Shown here: positions 1 to 8,580 of the stretch, piece after piece
Layout of the letters: every line of letters starts with the position of its first letter
Numbering within the stretch: position 1 is the stretch's first letter
Origin: Streptomyces triticirhizae
GTDB lineage: Bacteria > Actinomycetota > Actinomycetes > Streptomycetales > Streptomycetaceae
Reading direction: 5' to 3'
DNA: 47,363 nucleotides
Assembly: GCF_003696235.1 (NCBI RefSeq)
Contig: NZ_RFFJ01000021.1
Span: 1 to 47,363, forward strand
Notes under the pieces: model-generated
What the model was told of the DNA's origin: nothing
Databases searched by the model: none
The model's input: the letters and a program-made list of their open reading frames with translations, nothing else
Translations under genes and position numbers: made by a program

Positions 1-92
1 TGCCGATGATCCCGCCAGCGGCCACCCCGCTTCGGCGTCCGGTCCGGCAACAACGGCTCAATCCGCGCCCACTGCGCATCAGTTAACGGCAC
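1..92 (-). CDS. IS5-type transposase, N-terminal part only (cut by window edge)
   Basis: Read on the minus strand from a GTG at 92, the frame gives V-P-L-T-D-A-Q-W-A-R-I-E-P-L-L-P-D-R-T-P followed by K-R-G-G-R-W-R-D-H-R. This is the very typical beginning of IS5-family transposases common in Streptomyces (DUF4096-type N-terminal DNA-binding region). Only about 30 residues are present and the rest lies beyond the left edge, so whether the element is intact or a fragment cannot be judged. The frame is also open upstream of 92 as far as the tetR stop. The start lies only 37 bp from that stop, so the left end of the element should fall in this gap, but I could not identify a terminal inverted repeat with only one end visible. 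Confidence 0.8.
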   Translation of the reverse strand, partial: MPLTDAQWARIEPLLPDRTPKRGGRWRDHR

Positions 93-129
93 ACCCAGCC
101 CAACGATCCGATGATCCAAACGAAACGCC

Positions 130-738
130 CTAGGAGCCGCGCGGCTTCGCCTCGAGGAAGCGGGTCAGGATGAGGCGGAGGGTGGGCAGCTGCTCGGCCG
201 GATCGAAGCCCGGACTGGTGGCCGCGCTGGTGAAGACCGAGGCGATCAGGGCCATGATCCATGTCGCCGTGCTGTCCGGGTCCAGGCCGGGGTCGATCCG
301 GCCGTCGGCGGCGGCTCGGGTCAGCAGCGTGGCGATCGCCGCGTGCTCGTCGGCGTTGCCGCGACTCAGCAGCGTTTCGAGTTCGGGGTCGCGGTGGGCC
401 TGGACCATCGCCTCCATGACCAGTGCGGGCACCACCGGCTCGACCGCGGGGGCGGCGAGGTAGTCCACGAGATCCATCAGCGCCAGCAGGGGGTCGTCGG
501 CTTCCCGGGCCTGGGCCAGCCGTTCGGCCTTGTCGTGGCCCTCCTCGTCGAGCACCGCGACGAAGATGGCCCGCTTGTTGGGGAAGTAGTGGAACAGGTT
601 GCCCGCGCTGATCCCGGCGGCCTTGCAGATCTCGGCGGTTGTGGTGCGTTCGTAGCCCTTGGCCGCGAACAGGCCGGTCGCGGCGTTCAGGATGTGCCGC
701 CGGCGTGCCTGGTGCTTGGCCGGGTCGACCGTTCTCAT
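130..738 (-). CDS. TetR/AcrR-family transcriptional regulator
   Basis: The protein has 202 residues, the usual TetR length. Residues about 13-60 form the TetR_N helix-turn-helix (RRHILNAATGLFAAKGYERT, TTAEICKAAGISAGNLFHYF, PNKRAIF), with the classic YERTTTAEI and LFHYFPNK motifs. The remainder is an all-helical ligand-binding/dimerisation domain without a recognisable ligand signature. The gene is divergent from a membrane-protein gene, and the intergenic region holds a large palindrome (803-834), so it is predicted to repress itself and that neighbour. The ATG at 738 is the natural N-terminus, just before the first helix, although its ribosome site is weak. An insertion-sequence transposase begins 37 bp beyond the stop; the C-terminus (FLEAKPRGS) looks complete but could have been altered by the insertion. 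The ligand is unknown. Confidence 0.92.
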   Translation of the reverse strand: MRTVDPAKHQARRRHILNAATGLFAAKGYERTTTAEICKAAGISAGNLFHYFPNKRAIFVAVLDEEGHDKAERLAQAREADDPLLALMDLVDYLAAPAVEPVVPALVMEAMVQAHRDPELETLLSRGNADEHAAIATLLTRAAADGRIDPGLDPDSTATWIMALIASVFTSAATSPGFDPAEQLPTLRLILTRFLEAKPRGS

Positions 739-802
739 CGCGCTGTTCCCGCCTACTACCTGAGTCCTCCGGGGGCGGTTCCACCTTAGCGACCCCGTGC
801 GC

Positions 803-834
803 CAATAATAGACCGAGTGATCGGTCTGTTATTG
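803..834. promoter_or_regulatory. TetR operator palindrome
   Basis: Two 14-bp arms, CAATAATAGACCGA and TCGGTCTGTTATTG, flank a 4-bp spacer (GTGA). The left arm's reverse complement matches the right arm at 13 of 14 positions. The AGACCGA/TCGGTCT core is a half-site type frequently seen for TetR repressors in actinobacteria. It sits between the divergent tetR and membrane-protein genes, 36 bp upstream of the latter's start. Binding is inferred from position and symmetry. Confidence 0.8.
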
Positions 835-870
835 CGAGCCGACCGCCGATCCCCTGCCGAAGGAACGCTC

Positions 871-1740
871 ATGGCCTCAGCCCGCACCACTCGCACCCCG
901 ATGCCTCCGCTGCGGCGCAGGATCGGGCCGATCCTCGGGCTGCTGCTGCTCTCCCCGATCTGCGCCGAGTACCTCATCGGCTACCTGGAGGTCATGGGCG
1001 ATCCGGTGGAACTGCTCGGCGGGCTGCTGATCCTGGCCCCGCTCTACGGCACGGCTGCCGTGATGATCCGTGAGGTGATACGCGGGACCGGGCGCGGTTG
1101 GCTGTCGATCCTCCTGCTGAGCGCCGCGTTCGGCGTGATCCAGGCCGGGCTGGTCGACCAGAGCCTGTTCAACCCCGACTACGGGCTGGCCGTGCTGGTG
1201 ATCTTCCACGAGCACACCCGGGACTTCATGGCCTCGCCCGCACAGCTCGGCGCCGCTGCGGCGGTGGCCGTCGCCCTGGCGACGGCGGCCTTCCTGGTCC
1301 CGCGTCGGCGCGCCCCGAGGCGTGCCGGGTGGGTGCCGGCGCCGTGGCTGGCCGGGGGCGTCGCGATGGCGCTGATGACGGTGCACCACCTGCTGCCCCC
1401 GAGCCGACCGGGGACCGTGCTGGATCTGCTGACGCTCGTGCTGCTCGGGGGACTCGTGGTGCGGTGGTCCCGGCGGGCGGGGTGGGGGCGCGGGCACGTG
1501 CTGGCGGTCGGAGGCGCCGCGCTGGTGGCCAACGCGGCACTGTCCTTCATGGTCGAGCCGCTCGGAGAGGTCTCCTACACGGCCAAGTACGCCGCCAACG
1601 CGGTGCTCATGCTGGGCGTACTGGCGCTGCTGCTGTGGGCGCGGCGGCGTCTGTCCGAGACCGGTCCCGAGCGGGACGGTCTCGACTGCCGCGCGGACAC
1701 CGCCGTACGCGGAAGCCTGAGCCAGCCGGTAGCCGACTGA
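871..1740 (+). CDS. multi-pass membrane protein of unknown function, TetR-controlled
   Basis: This 289-residue protein is dominated by hydrophobic stretches. At least seven candidate membrane segments are visible (for example GLLLLSPICAEYLIGYL, LLGGLLILAPLYGTAAV, AAAVAVALATAAFLV, LLTLVLLGGLVV, NAVLMLGVLALLLWA), separated by Arg-rich loops. I do not recognise the family and see no transporter or enzyme motif. The start is set at the ATG at 871 because GAAGGA lies at 859-864 with good spacing; an upstream in-frame start at 817 would fall inside the operator and is unlikely. Divergence from tetR and the shared palindrome suggest it is derepressed by the TetR ligand, as efflux or membrane-stress genes often are, but transport activity is not shown by the sequence. 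Confidence 0.8.
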   Translation: MASARTTRTPMPPLRRRIGPILGLLLLSPICAEYLIGYLEVMGDPVELLGGLLILAPLYGTAAVMIREVIRGTGRGWLSILLLSAAFGVIQAGLVDQSLFNPDYGLAVLVIFHEHTRDFMASPAQLGAAAAVAVALATAAFLVPRRRAPRRAGWVPAPWLAGGVAMALMTVHHLLPPSRPGTVLDLLTLVLLGGLVVRWSRRAGWGRGHVLAVGGAALVANAALSFMVEPLGEVSYTAKYAANAVLMLGVLALLLWARRRLSETGPERDGLDCRADTAVRGSLSQPVAD

Positions 1741-2134
1741 ACCGTCTTCTCCGGCCCGAGCGGCGGCACAACGCCGGCGCGGCTCGGCGCCCGGCCCGTC
1801 GCCGGACGGTCCCGATGGCGACAACGGCCTCGGCCGCAGGGGGCCTCCGGCCTGGCCGCAGGTACCCCCCCGCTGCCGTTGCAGGGGGCCTCCGGCCCGG
1901 GCACCGGCACCTTTCGCCCTTGGCGGAGGCATCCCTCGCCGTGCCGCGGGCAATCCCCGCCCCGCCGCAGGCGGCTCCCGGCCCCGGGGCCCGGGGCCCG
2001 CGGCGGCAGCCGCCCCAACCGGTCACCGGGCGGCGCACGTTGCGGCAGCCCCGCCAGGTCCGCATCCGCCGCCAGCGGCCCCCGGCCCCGGCCCTCCCGG
2101 GCCGTGCCCGGTCTCCCCGCCAGGGGGGACCGGG
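1741..2134. other. 394-bp convergent intergenic region, no gene seen
   Basis: This lies between the 3' ends of the membrane-protein gene and parC. It is extremely GC-rich, with C/G runs and imperfect repeats of a GCAGGGGGCCTCCGGCC-like unit. Translation in all frames gives low-complexity Pro/Arg/Gly/Ala peptides without domain character, so I see no coding sequence. It probably contains the transcription ends of both genes, but no clean hairpin with a T tract stands out. Confidence 0.6.
1836..1897. repeat. 17-bp direct repeat pair in intergenic DNA
   Basis: The sequence GCAGGGGGCCTCCGGCC occurs exactly at 1836-1852 and again at 1881-1897, 45 bp apart. A more degenerate GCAGGCGGCTCCCGGCC-like copy follows near 1970. 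Each unit contains a partly self-complementary GGCCTCCGGCC core, so it could fold in RNA or be a REP-like intergenic element. The function is unknown. Confidence 0.6.
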
Positions 2135-4585
2135 TCAGCCCACCGGCCCCGCCACCGCCCTCACCGGCTTGGCCAGCGGCGTGCCGGAGCCGTCGCGGCG
2201 CGGGTCCAGCTCCGGCAGCTCCACCGGCGCGCCGTTCGCGCCGGCCGCCCGCGCCGGCGCCGCGCCGGCCCACGCGAAGACCAGCCGCTCCTCGCCCTTG
2301 AGGAACCGCTGACAGCGCACCCCGCCCGTGGCCCGCCCCTTCCGGGGGAACTGGTCGAACGGCGTCATCTTCGCCGTCCCCAGCGAGTCGTCCAACGTGC
2401 CCGAGCCGCCGGCCACCGTGAGGACCACCGCGTCCCGCGCCGGGTCCACCACCGTGAACGAGATGACCCGCGCGCCCGCGCCCAGCTTGACCCCGGTCAT
2501 CCCGCCGGCCTGCCGGCCCTGCGGTCTGACCTGCGAGGCCGGATAGCGCAGCAGCTGCGCCTCGTCCGTGACGAAGACCAGGTCCTCCTCGCCGGTCTGC
2601 AACTCGGCGGCGCCCACGATCCGGTCGCCCTCGCGAAGCGAGATGACCTCCAACTCCTCCTTGTTGGCCGGGTAGTCGGGGACCACCCGCTTGACCACCC
2701 CGTGCTCGGTGCCGATGGCAAGACCGGGCGAGGACTCGTCCAGCGTGGTCAGGCAGACCACCCGCTCGTCCGCGCCCAGCGAGACGAACTCGGACAGCTG
2801 CGCCCCGCCCGCCAGGCTGGGCGCCGAGGCCGCCGGCGGCAGCGCCGGCAGGTCCACCACCGAGATCCGCAGCAGCCGCCCGGTCGAGGTGACCGCGCCC
2901 ACCTCGCCCCTGATCGTGGACGCCACCGCCGAGACGATCACGTCGTGCTTCCCGCGCTTGGCGCCCTCGCCCAACGAGCCCTCGCCGTCGGCGGTCCTGG
3001 CCAGCAGGCCCGTGGAGGAGAGCAGCACCCGGCACGGGTCGTCCGAGACCTCCAGCGGCACCACGTCCACCGGCGCGCCCTCGGCCTCCACCAGCTCGGT
3101 GCGCCGGGGCGTGGCGAACTTCTTGGCCACGTCGGCCAGTTCGGACGAGACCAGCTTCCGCAGCTCGGCGTCCGACTCCAGGATCGTGGTGAGCTGCTCG
3201 ATCTCCTCCCGCAGCCGGTCCCGTTCGGACTCAAGCTCCAGCCGGTCGAAGCGGGTCAGCCGCCGCAGCGGGGTGTCCAGGATGTACTGCGTCTGGATCT
3301 CCGACAGCGCGAACCGGCCCATCAGAGCCTCCTTCGCGGCCGCCGCGTTCTCGCTGGACCTGATCAGCCGGATCACCTCGTCGATGTCCAGCAGCGCCAC
3401 CAACAGGCCCTCGACCAGGTGCAGTCGGTCCCTGCGCCTGGTCCGCCGGAACTCGCTGCGCCGGCGCACCACCTCGAAGCGGTGGTCGACATAGACCTGG
3501 AGCAGCTCCCGCAGCCCCATGGTGAGCGGCTGACCGTCCACCAGGGCCACGTTGTTGATGCCGAAGGTCTCCTCCATCGGCGTCAGCTTGTAGAGCTGGG
3601 CCAGCACCGCCTCCGGGTTGAAGCCGTTCTTCACCTCGATGACCAGGCGCAGCCCGTTCTCCCGGTCGGTGAGGTCCTTGACGTCGGCGATGCCTTGGAG
3701 GCGCTTGGCGTTGACCAGGTCCTTGATCTTGCCGATGACCTTCTCCGGGCCCACGGCGAAGGGGAGTTCGGTGACGACCAGGCCCCTGCGACGGGCGGAG
3801 ACCTTCTCCACCGTGACCGTGGCCCGCATCCGGAACGTGCCCCGGCCGGTGCGGTAGGCGTCCCTGACGCCGTCCAGGCCGACGATCCTGCCGCCGGTGG
3901 GCAGGTCGGGCCCGGGGACGAAGCGCAGCAGCGTCTCCAGGTCCGCGTTCGGGTGCCGGATCAGGTGGCGGGCGGCGGCGATGACCTCGCCCAGGTTGTG
4001 CGGCGGCATGTTGGTCGCCATGCCGACGGCGATGCCGCTGGAGCCGTTGACCAGCAGGTTCGGGTAGGCGGCCGGCAGCGCGGCCGGCTCCTGCTCGCTG
4101 CCGTCGTAGTTCGGCGCGAAGTCGACCGTGTCCTCGTCGATGGACGCGACCATCAGCCCGGCGGCCGAGGCCGAGCGGCACTCGGTGTATCGCATGGCGG
4201 CGGGCGGGTCGTCGTTCCCCAGGGAACCGAAGTTCCCATGGCCGTCGACCAGCGGCAGCCGCATCGAGAACGGCTGCGCCATCCGCACCAGCGCGTCGTA
4301 GATCGCCGAGTCGCCGTGCGGGTGGAGCTTGCCCATCACCTCGCCCACGACGCGGGCGCACTTGACGTAGGAGCGGTCGGGCCGCAGCCCCATGTCGTGC
4401 ATCTGGTAGAGGATGCGGCGCTGCACCGGCTTCAGGCCGTCCCGCGCGTCGGGCAGGGCGCGCGAGTAGATGACGGAGTACGCGTACTCCAGGAAGGAGC
4501 CCCGCATCTCATCGACGACATCGATGTCGAGGATGCGTTCCTCGAACTCCTCAGGAGGCGGGGACTGCTTGCTGCGGCGGGCCAT
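2135..4585 (-). CDS. parC: DNA topoisomerase IV subunit A (ParC/GyrA family)
   Basis: This 816-residue type IIA topoisomerase A subunit would act with ParE (not in the window) to decatenate or relax DNA by double-strand passage. The N-terminal region carries [15 protein letters not shown], the [17 protein letters not shown] quinolone-region helix, and the catalytic tyrosine at about residue 133 in AAMRYTECR. The middle contains the [20 protein letters not shown] segment, and the C-terminal half is the beta-pinwheel region. The start is the ATG at 4585, preceded by AAGGAG. The frame is open further upstream, but that extension lacks family character. It is shorter and more divergent than a typical GyrA, and in Streptomyces this gene is the second, ParC-like paralogue. 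It is transcribed away from the M16 pair. ParC is preferred over GyrA because no gyrB lies adjacent. Confidence 0.9.
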   Translation of the reverse strand: MARRSKQSPPPEEFEERILDIDVVDEMRGSFLEYAYSVIYSRALPDARDGLKPVQRRILYQMHDMGLRPDRSYVKCARVVGEVMGKLHPHGDSAIYDALVRMAQPFSMRLPLVDGHGNFGSLGNDDPPAAMRYTECRSASAAGLMVASIDEDTVDFAPNYDGSEQEPAALPAAYPNLLVNGSSGIAVGMATNMPPHNLGEVIAAARHLIRHPNADLETLLRFVPGPDLPTGGRIVGLDGVRDAYRTGRGTFRMRATVTVEKVSARRRGLVVTELPFAVGPEKVIGKIKDLVNAKRLQGIADVKDLTDRENGLRLVIEVKNGFNPEAVLAQLYKLTPMEETFGINNVALVDGQPLTMGLRELLQVYVDHRFEVVRRRSEFRRTRRRDRLHLVEGLLVALLDIDEVIRLIRSSENAAAAKEALMGRFALSEIQTQYILDTPLRRLTRFDRLELESERDRLREEIEQLTTILESDAELRKLVSSELADVAKKFATPRRTELVEAEGAPVDVVPLEVSDDPCRVLLSSTGLLARTADGEGSLGEGAKRGKHDVIVSAVASTIRGEVGAVTSTGRLLRISVVDLPALPPAASAPSLAGGAQLSEFVSLGADERVVCLTTLDESSPGLAIGTEHGVVKRVVPDYPANKEELEVISLREGDRIVGAAELQTGEEDLVFVTDEAQLLRYPASQVRPQGRQAGGMTGVKLGAGARVISFTVVDPARDAVVLTVAGGSGTLDDSLGTAKMTPFDQFPRKGRATGGVRCQRFLKGEERLVFAWAGAAPARAAGANGAPVELPELDPRRDGSGTPLAKPVRAVAGPVG

Positions 4586-4673
4586 CGCGGCAGGGCTCCT
4601 TCGTACGGCGGGCGGTTGCTGGCGACCATTGTGGACCGCCCCGCTGACAACCGGGAACTTCGCACACCCCGGC

Positions 4674-4691
4674 TCACCTTGCATAAGGTGA
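4674..4691. promoter_or_regulatory. perfect palindrome in the parC / M16 divergent promoter region
   Basis: TCACCTT-GCAT-AAGGTGA has two perfect 7-bp arms around a 4-bp centre. It lies in the 139-bp divergent intergenic region, 33 bp upstream of the M16 start. Symmetry and position suggest a regulator binding site. No regulator gene is adjacent, and the identity of any binding protein is unknown. Confidence 0.4.
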
Positions 4692-4724
4692 CAGGCATCT
4701 GCACCGACCGAGCGAAGGGACCTC

Positions 4725-6077
4725 ATGTCCATGGGCCACACGGCCAGCACGGAGGATACCGTCGGTGGGCTCACCGCGACGGAGCACAGACTCGCCAACG
4801 GCCTGCGGGTGGTGCTCTCGGAGGACCATCTGACCCCGGTGGCCGCCGTCTGCATCTGGTACGACGTCGGCTCCCGGCACGAGGTCAGGGGCCGAACCGG
4901 CCTGGCCCACCTCTTCGAGCACCTCATGTTCCAGGGCTCGCGACAAGTCACGGGCAACGGGCACTTCGAGCTGGTCCAGTCGGCCGGGGGCTCCCTCAAC
5001 GGCACGACGAGCTTCGAGCGCACCAACTACTTCGAGACCATGCCGGCCCACCAGTTGGAGCTGGCGCTGTGGCTGGAAGCCGACCGGATGGGCACCCTGC
5101 TGAGCGCGCTGGACGAGGAGTCCATGGAGAACCAGCGCGACGTCGTCAAGAACGAGCGCCGGCAGCGGTACGACAACGTGCCCTACGGCACCGCGTTCGA
5201 GAAGCTCACCTCGATGGTCTTCCCCGAGGACCACCCGTACCACCACACCCCCATCGGCTCCATGGCCGACCTGGACGCGGCCTCGCTGGAGGACGCCAGG
5301 GAGTTCTTCCGCACCTACTACGCGCCCAACAACGCGGTGTTGGCCGTGGTCGGCGACATCGACCCGGAGCAGACGCTGGCCTGGGTGGAGAAGTACTTCG
5401 GCACCATCCCCGGCCACGACGGGAAGCGCCCGCCGCGCGACGGCACGCTGCCCGACGTGATCGGCGAGGAGGTGCGCGAGGTGGTGCGGGAGGACGTGCC
5501 GGCGCGCGCGCTGATGGCCGTCTACCGGCTGCCGCAGGACGGCACCAGGGAGGCCGACGCGGCCGACCTGGCGCTGACCGCGCTGGGCGGCGGCGAGTCC
5601 TCCCGGCTCTACAACCGGCTGGTGCGCCACGACCGCACGGCCGTCTCGGCCGGGTTCGGGCTGCTGCGGCTGGCCGGCGCGCCCTCGATGGGCTGGCTGG
5701 ACGTCAAGGCCTCGGGCGAGGCCGAGATCGCCGAGATCGAGGCGGCCGTCGACGAGGAGCTGGCCAGGTTCGCCGCCGAGGGTCCCACGCCCGAGGAGAT
5801 GGAGCGCGCCCAGGCCCAGTTGGAGCGCGAGTGGCTGGACCGGCTGGCCACGGTCGGCGGCCGGGCCGACGAACTGTGCAAGTACGCCGTGCTGTTCGGC
5901 GACGCGACGCTGGCGCTCAGCGCCGTCCAGCGCATCCTGACCATCACGCCCGAGGAGGTCCAGGCGGTGGCCGCCGCTCGGCTCCGCCCGGACAACCGTG
6001 GGGTGTTGGTCTACGAGCCCACGCCGAGCACCTCCGAGCAGGAGCCGGCGGACGAGAACGAGGGGGGCCAGCAGTGA
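4725..6077 (+). CDS. M16-family zinc metallopeptidase, catalytic-type subunit
   Basis: The protein has 450 residues with two M16 domains. The inverted zinc motif HxxEH is present as H62-L-F-E65-H66 ([12 protein letters not shown]). The third ligand is a Glu near residue 144 in [11 protein letters not shown], about 77 residues after the motif, as in mitochondrial-processing-peptidase-like and YmxG/PqqL-like enzymes. The N-terminus ([17 protein letters not shown]) is the usual M16 beta-strand. The ATG at 4725 is supported by GAAGGGA about 10 bp upstream; a second ATG six bases later is also possible. The gene is coupled by a 4-bp overlap to a second M16 gene without zinc ligands, so the two probably form an active/inactive heterodimer. 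No signal peptide is visible, so it is likely cytoplasmic. The substrate is unknown. Confidence 0.93.
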   Translation: MSMGHTASTEDTVGGLTATEHRLANGLRVVLSEDHLTPVAAVCIWYDVGSRHEVRGRTGLAHLFEHLMFQGSRQVTGNGHFELVQSAGGSLNGTTSFERTNYFETMPAHQLELALWLEADRMGTLLSALDEESMENQRDVVKNERRQRYDNVPYGTAFEKLTSMVFPEDHPYHHTPIGSMADLDAASLEDAREFFRTYYAPNNAVLAVVGDIDPEQTLAWVEKYFGTIPGHDGKRPPRDGTLPDVIGEEVREVVREDVPARALMAVYRLPQDGTREADAADLALTALGGGESSRLYNRLVRHDRTAVSAGFGLLRLAGAPSMGWLDVKASGEAEIAEIEAAVDEELARFAAEGPTPEEMERAQAQLEREWLDRLATVGGRADELCKYAVLFGDATLALSAVQRILTITPEEVQAVAAARLRPDNRGVLVYEPTPSTSEQEPADENEGGQQ

Positions 6078-7483
6078 GCGAGGCGAGTGGAAACGCGGCG
6101 GGCGCCGGAGCGGAGATGACGCTCCACCCGCGCCCCACGGGCGGTGCGCCCAAGCCGTGGGCGTTCCCCGCGCCGGAGCGCGGCGCGCTGCCCAACGGGC
6201 TGACCGTGCTGCGCGCCCACCGCCCCGGCCAGCGGGTGATCGCGGTGGAGATCAACCTGACCGCGCCGCTGGACGCCGAGCCCCGTGGCCTGGAGGGCGT
6301 GGCGACGATCATGGCGCGCGGCCTCTCGGAGGGCACCGACCGGCACACGGCCGAGGAGTTCGCGGCCGAACTGGAGCGCTGCGGCGCGACGTTGGACACG
6401 TTCGCCGACCACGTCGGGGTCCGGGTCTCGCTGGAGGTGCCGGCCTCCCGGCTTGAGGGCGCGCTACGGCTGGTCGCCGACGCGCTGCGCGCCCCCGCGT
6501 TCCCCGAGCACGAGATCGAACGGCTGGTCGCCAACCGGCTGGACGAGATCCCGCACGAGCTGGCCAACCCGGGGCGGCGCGCGGCGATGACGCTCTACGC
6601 CACGCTCTTCCCCGAGGACTCCCGGCTCTCCCGGCCGCGCCAGGGGACCGCCGAGAGCGTGCGCGGCATCGACGCGGCGGCGGTGCGCGACTTCTACACC
6701 GCGCATCTGCGGCCGGCCTCGGCCACCGCGGTGATCGTGGGCGACCTGACCGGGATCGACCTGGACGCGGTGCTCAAGGAGACCCTGGGCGCCTGGAGCG
6801 GCCCGGCCGCCGAGCCGGTCCGCGTCTCGCCCGTCGAGGTGCGGGACACCCCGCGCGTGGTGATCGTGCACCGCCCGGACGCCGTGCAGACCCAGCTGTT
6901 GATCGCCCGTGTCGGCCCCGACCGCCACGACCCGGTGTGGCCGGCGCACCGTCTTGGCGTGTACTGCCTGGGCGGCACGCTCACCTCGCGGCTGGACAAG
7001 GTGCTGCGGGAGGAGAAGGGCTACACCTACGGCATCCGCGCCTCCAGCCAGGTGCTGCGCTCCAGCGCCGCCGGCGACGGCTTCTCGCTGCTGGGCATCA
7101 GGGGCTCGGTGGCCACCGACGTCACCGGGCCCGCGCTGGCCGACCTGTGGCAGGTGCTGCGCACCCTGGCCGCCGAGGGGCTGACCGACGAGGAACGGGA
7201 CGCCGCCGTCCAGTTCCTGGTCGGCGTCGCGCCGTTGAGCTTCGAGACCGCCTCGGCGGTCGCCGGCGCGCTGGCCGACCAGGTGGAGGAGGAGCTGCCG
7301 GACGACTACCAGGCCACGCTCTACGCCCGCCTGGCCGAGGTCGGCACGGTCGAGGCCACGGCGGCGGTGGTCCGCGCCTTCCCGCCGGACGGGCTGGTGA
7401 CGGTGCTGGTGGGCGACGCCAAGCAGATCGCCGACCCGGTGCGGGAGCTGGGCATCGGCGAGGTCGAGGTGGTCGGCGCGTAG
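6074..7483 (+). CDS. M16-family peptidase-like protein lacking the zinc motif
   Basis: The protein has 469 residues and begins at a GTG inside the stop of the preceding gene (GTGA overlap at 6074-6077). The fold signature is clear: LPNGLTVLRAHRPGQRVIAVEINL near the N-terminus and the C-terminal R/Y-type segment EEKGYTYGIRASS. At the position of HxxEH the sequence reads GLEGVATIMARGLSEG, so all zinc ligands are gone and it cannot be a peptidase alone. Inactive M16 partners paired with active ones are well known (M16B enzymes, mitochondrial processing peptidase alpha subunit), where the inactive chain contributes substrate binding through its glycine loop and R/Y pair. It probably acts as the structural partner of the upstream protein. 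A strong terminator follows at 7502. Confidence 0.9.
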   Translation: MSEASGNAAGAGAEMTLHPRPTGGAPKPWAFPAPERGALPNGLTVLRAHRPGQRVIAVEINLTAPLDAEPRGLEGVATIMARGLSEGTDRHTAEEFAAELERCGATLDTFADHVGVRVSLEVPASRLEGALRLVADALRAPAFPEHEIERLVANRLDEIPHELANPGRRAAMTLYATLFPEDSRLSRPRQGTAESVRGIDAAAVRDFYTAHLRPASATAVIVGDLTGIDLDAVLKETLGAWSGPAAEPVRVSPVEVRDTPRVVIVHRPDAVQTQLLIARVGPDRHDPVWPAHRLGVYCLGGTLTSRLDKVLREEKGYTYGIRASSQVLRSSAAGDGFSLLGIRGSVATDVTGPALADLWQVLRTLAAEGLTDEERDAAVQFLVGVAPLSFETASAVAGALADQVEEELPDDYQATLYARLAEVGTVEATAAVVRAFPPDGLVTVLVGDAKQIADPVRELGIGEVEVVGA

Positions 7484-7501
7484 CGCCGTCCGTGCGACCG
7501 G

Positions 7502-7532
7502 GGAGAGCGCGCCCGCGCCGGGCGCGCTCTCC
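7502..7532 (+). terminator. intrinsic terminator after the M16 operon
   Basis: Perfect 13-bp arms GGAGAGCGCGCCC and GGGCGCGCTCTCC enclose a 5-base loop and are followed by GTCGTTTTA. The hairpin begins 19 bp after the M16 stop. The T tract is short, as usual in Streptomyces. Confidence 0.85.
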
Positions 7533-7712
7533 GTCGTTTTACGCCGTGCCGACGCGTCGCGCGCCCGGAGGATTCTTCCGGACGACTGACCGAAAGGGGG
7601 CCGGTTCGCCCGGGGTGCTATCGGCATTCCCGTGGTTTTGCCATACAGTTCGGGTGAGTGACCCGGTAGTAATGCGACAGGGCAGTGCCGGCTATGTCTG
7701 TGGGGGTTGTTT

Positions 7713-8399
7713 ATGCGTATCTCCGCGCACACGGTATGCACCGCGATCCGGGACGACATCGTGGCCGGGGTGCTGCTGCCGGGCTCCCGGCTCGCGGAGG
7801 AGCAGCTGGCACAGCGCTATGGGGTCTCCCGGGTCCCGGTGCGCGAGGCGCTGCGCACCCTGGAGTCCGAGGGCTTCGTGGTGTCGCGGCGTCATGCCGG
7901 CGCCTGCGTGGCCCAGTTGGGGGACCGGGAGGCCGCCGACCTGCTGGACGTGCGGGCCCTCGTCGAGCCGCTGGGCGCGGCCAGGGCGGCCCAACGGCGC
8001 ACCGAGGCGCACCTGAAGGTGCTTCGGGGCCTGGTCAGGCTGGGGCGGCAGCGGGCGGGGCAGGGCCAGGAGTCGGACCTGCGGTCGCTGGGGGACTGGT
8101 TCCACGAGACGGTCGCGCAGGCCACCTGTAGCCCCGGACTCAGCGATCTGCTGGTGCAGTTGAGGCGGAAGATCACCTGGCTCTACACCGGCGAGCCGCT
8201 GGCCGGCGCGGTCGCGCTGTGGCAGGAGCGGGGCGCGTTGGTGGACGCCATCGCGCGCGGGGACGCCGAACGCGCCAGGGCGCTGTCCGCCGCGCAGCTG
8301 GCCCGGGCCACCCCGGCCAGGCGGCAGTTCCACGCCGCGGCCGTGGGCGCCGTGAGTACCAGGAAACCTGCCGTCAACACGGTGCGCGGCCAGATTTAA
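7713..8399 (+). CDS. GntR-family transcriptional regulator (FadR/FCD subfamily)
   Basis: The protein has 228 residues. The N-terminal winged helix (about residues 6-68) has the GntR pattern: VLLPGSRLAEEQLAQRYGVS, then RVPVREALRTLESEGFV, then SRRHAGACVA. The C-terminal helical region contains D-[LV]-x-x-[VL]-R-x-x-[LV]-E (DLLDVRALVEPLGA) and FHETVAQAT, typical of the metal-containing FCD effector domain. The ATG at 7713 is chosen because GGGGG lies six bases upstream; an in-frame TTG at 7707 is less likely. The gene is monocistronic and convergent with ptsH. FCD regulators usually sense small carboxylates. Proximity to HPr and an acyl-CoA synthetase/acetyltransferase hints at carbon metabolism, but this is inference. 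A short inverted repeat (CGGGT-N5-ACCCG, 7651-7665) upstream could be an autoregulatory site. Confidence 0.9.
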   Translation: MRISAHTVCTAIRDDIVAGVLLPGSRLAEEQLAQRYGVSRVPVREALRTLESEGFVVSRRHAGACVAQLGDREAADLLDVRALVEPLGAARAAQRRTEAHLKVLRGLVRLGRQRAGQGQESDLRSLGDWFHETVAQATCSPGLSDLLVQLRRKITWLYTGEPLAGAVALWQERGALVDAIARGDAERARALSAAQLARATPARRQFHAAAVGAVSTRKPAVNTVRGQI

Positions 8400-8453
8400 C
8401 AGGAACCGTATACACCTGACGCAGAACACCCGGACCGCCGGAGAAGGCGGCCG

Positions 8454-8481
8454 AAACACGCGCGTCAACGCGTCGGTGTTT
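8454..8481. terminator. probable terminator between convergent GntR gene and ptsH
   Basis: AAACAC and GTGTTT form the outer stem, and CGCG/CGCG an inner stem around a TCAA loop, with a small internal loop between. The plus strand continues with TTTCTTTG, giving a T-rich tail. It lies 55 bp after the GntR stop. A second short stem, CCGCC/GGCGG, is just upstream. Confidence 0.5.
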
Positions 8482-8580
8482 TTCTTTGCTGCCCAATTTC
8501 CGGGCGGTGCTGAAGGGTCGGCGAACAAACCCGTGAAACGCTCCGCGAAACGGGTCGTGCGACGGAATTCCTCAGACCGT

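Noticed and set aside
2135..4585. GyrA instead of ParC
   Set aside because: No gyrB or recF/dnaN neighbourhood is present, and Streptomyces carries a second A-subunit paralogue beside M16 genes. By sequence alone the two cannot be separated with certainty.
2702..6073. Very long plus-strand open frame across parC and the first M16 gene
   Set aside because: It is antisense to parC and out of frame with the first M16 gene; its translation is Arg/Gly/Pro/Gln-rich without domain character. Only its last part (from 6074) is a real gene.
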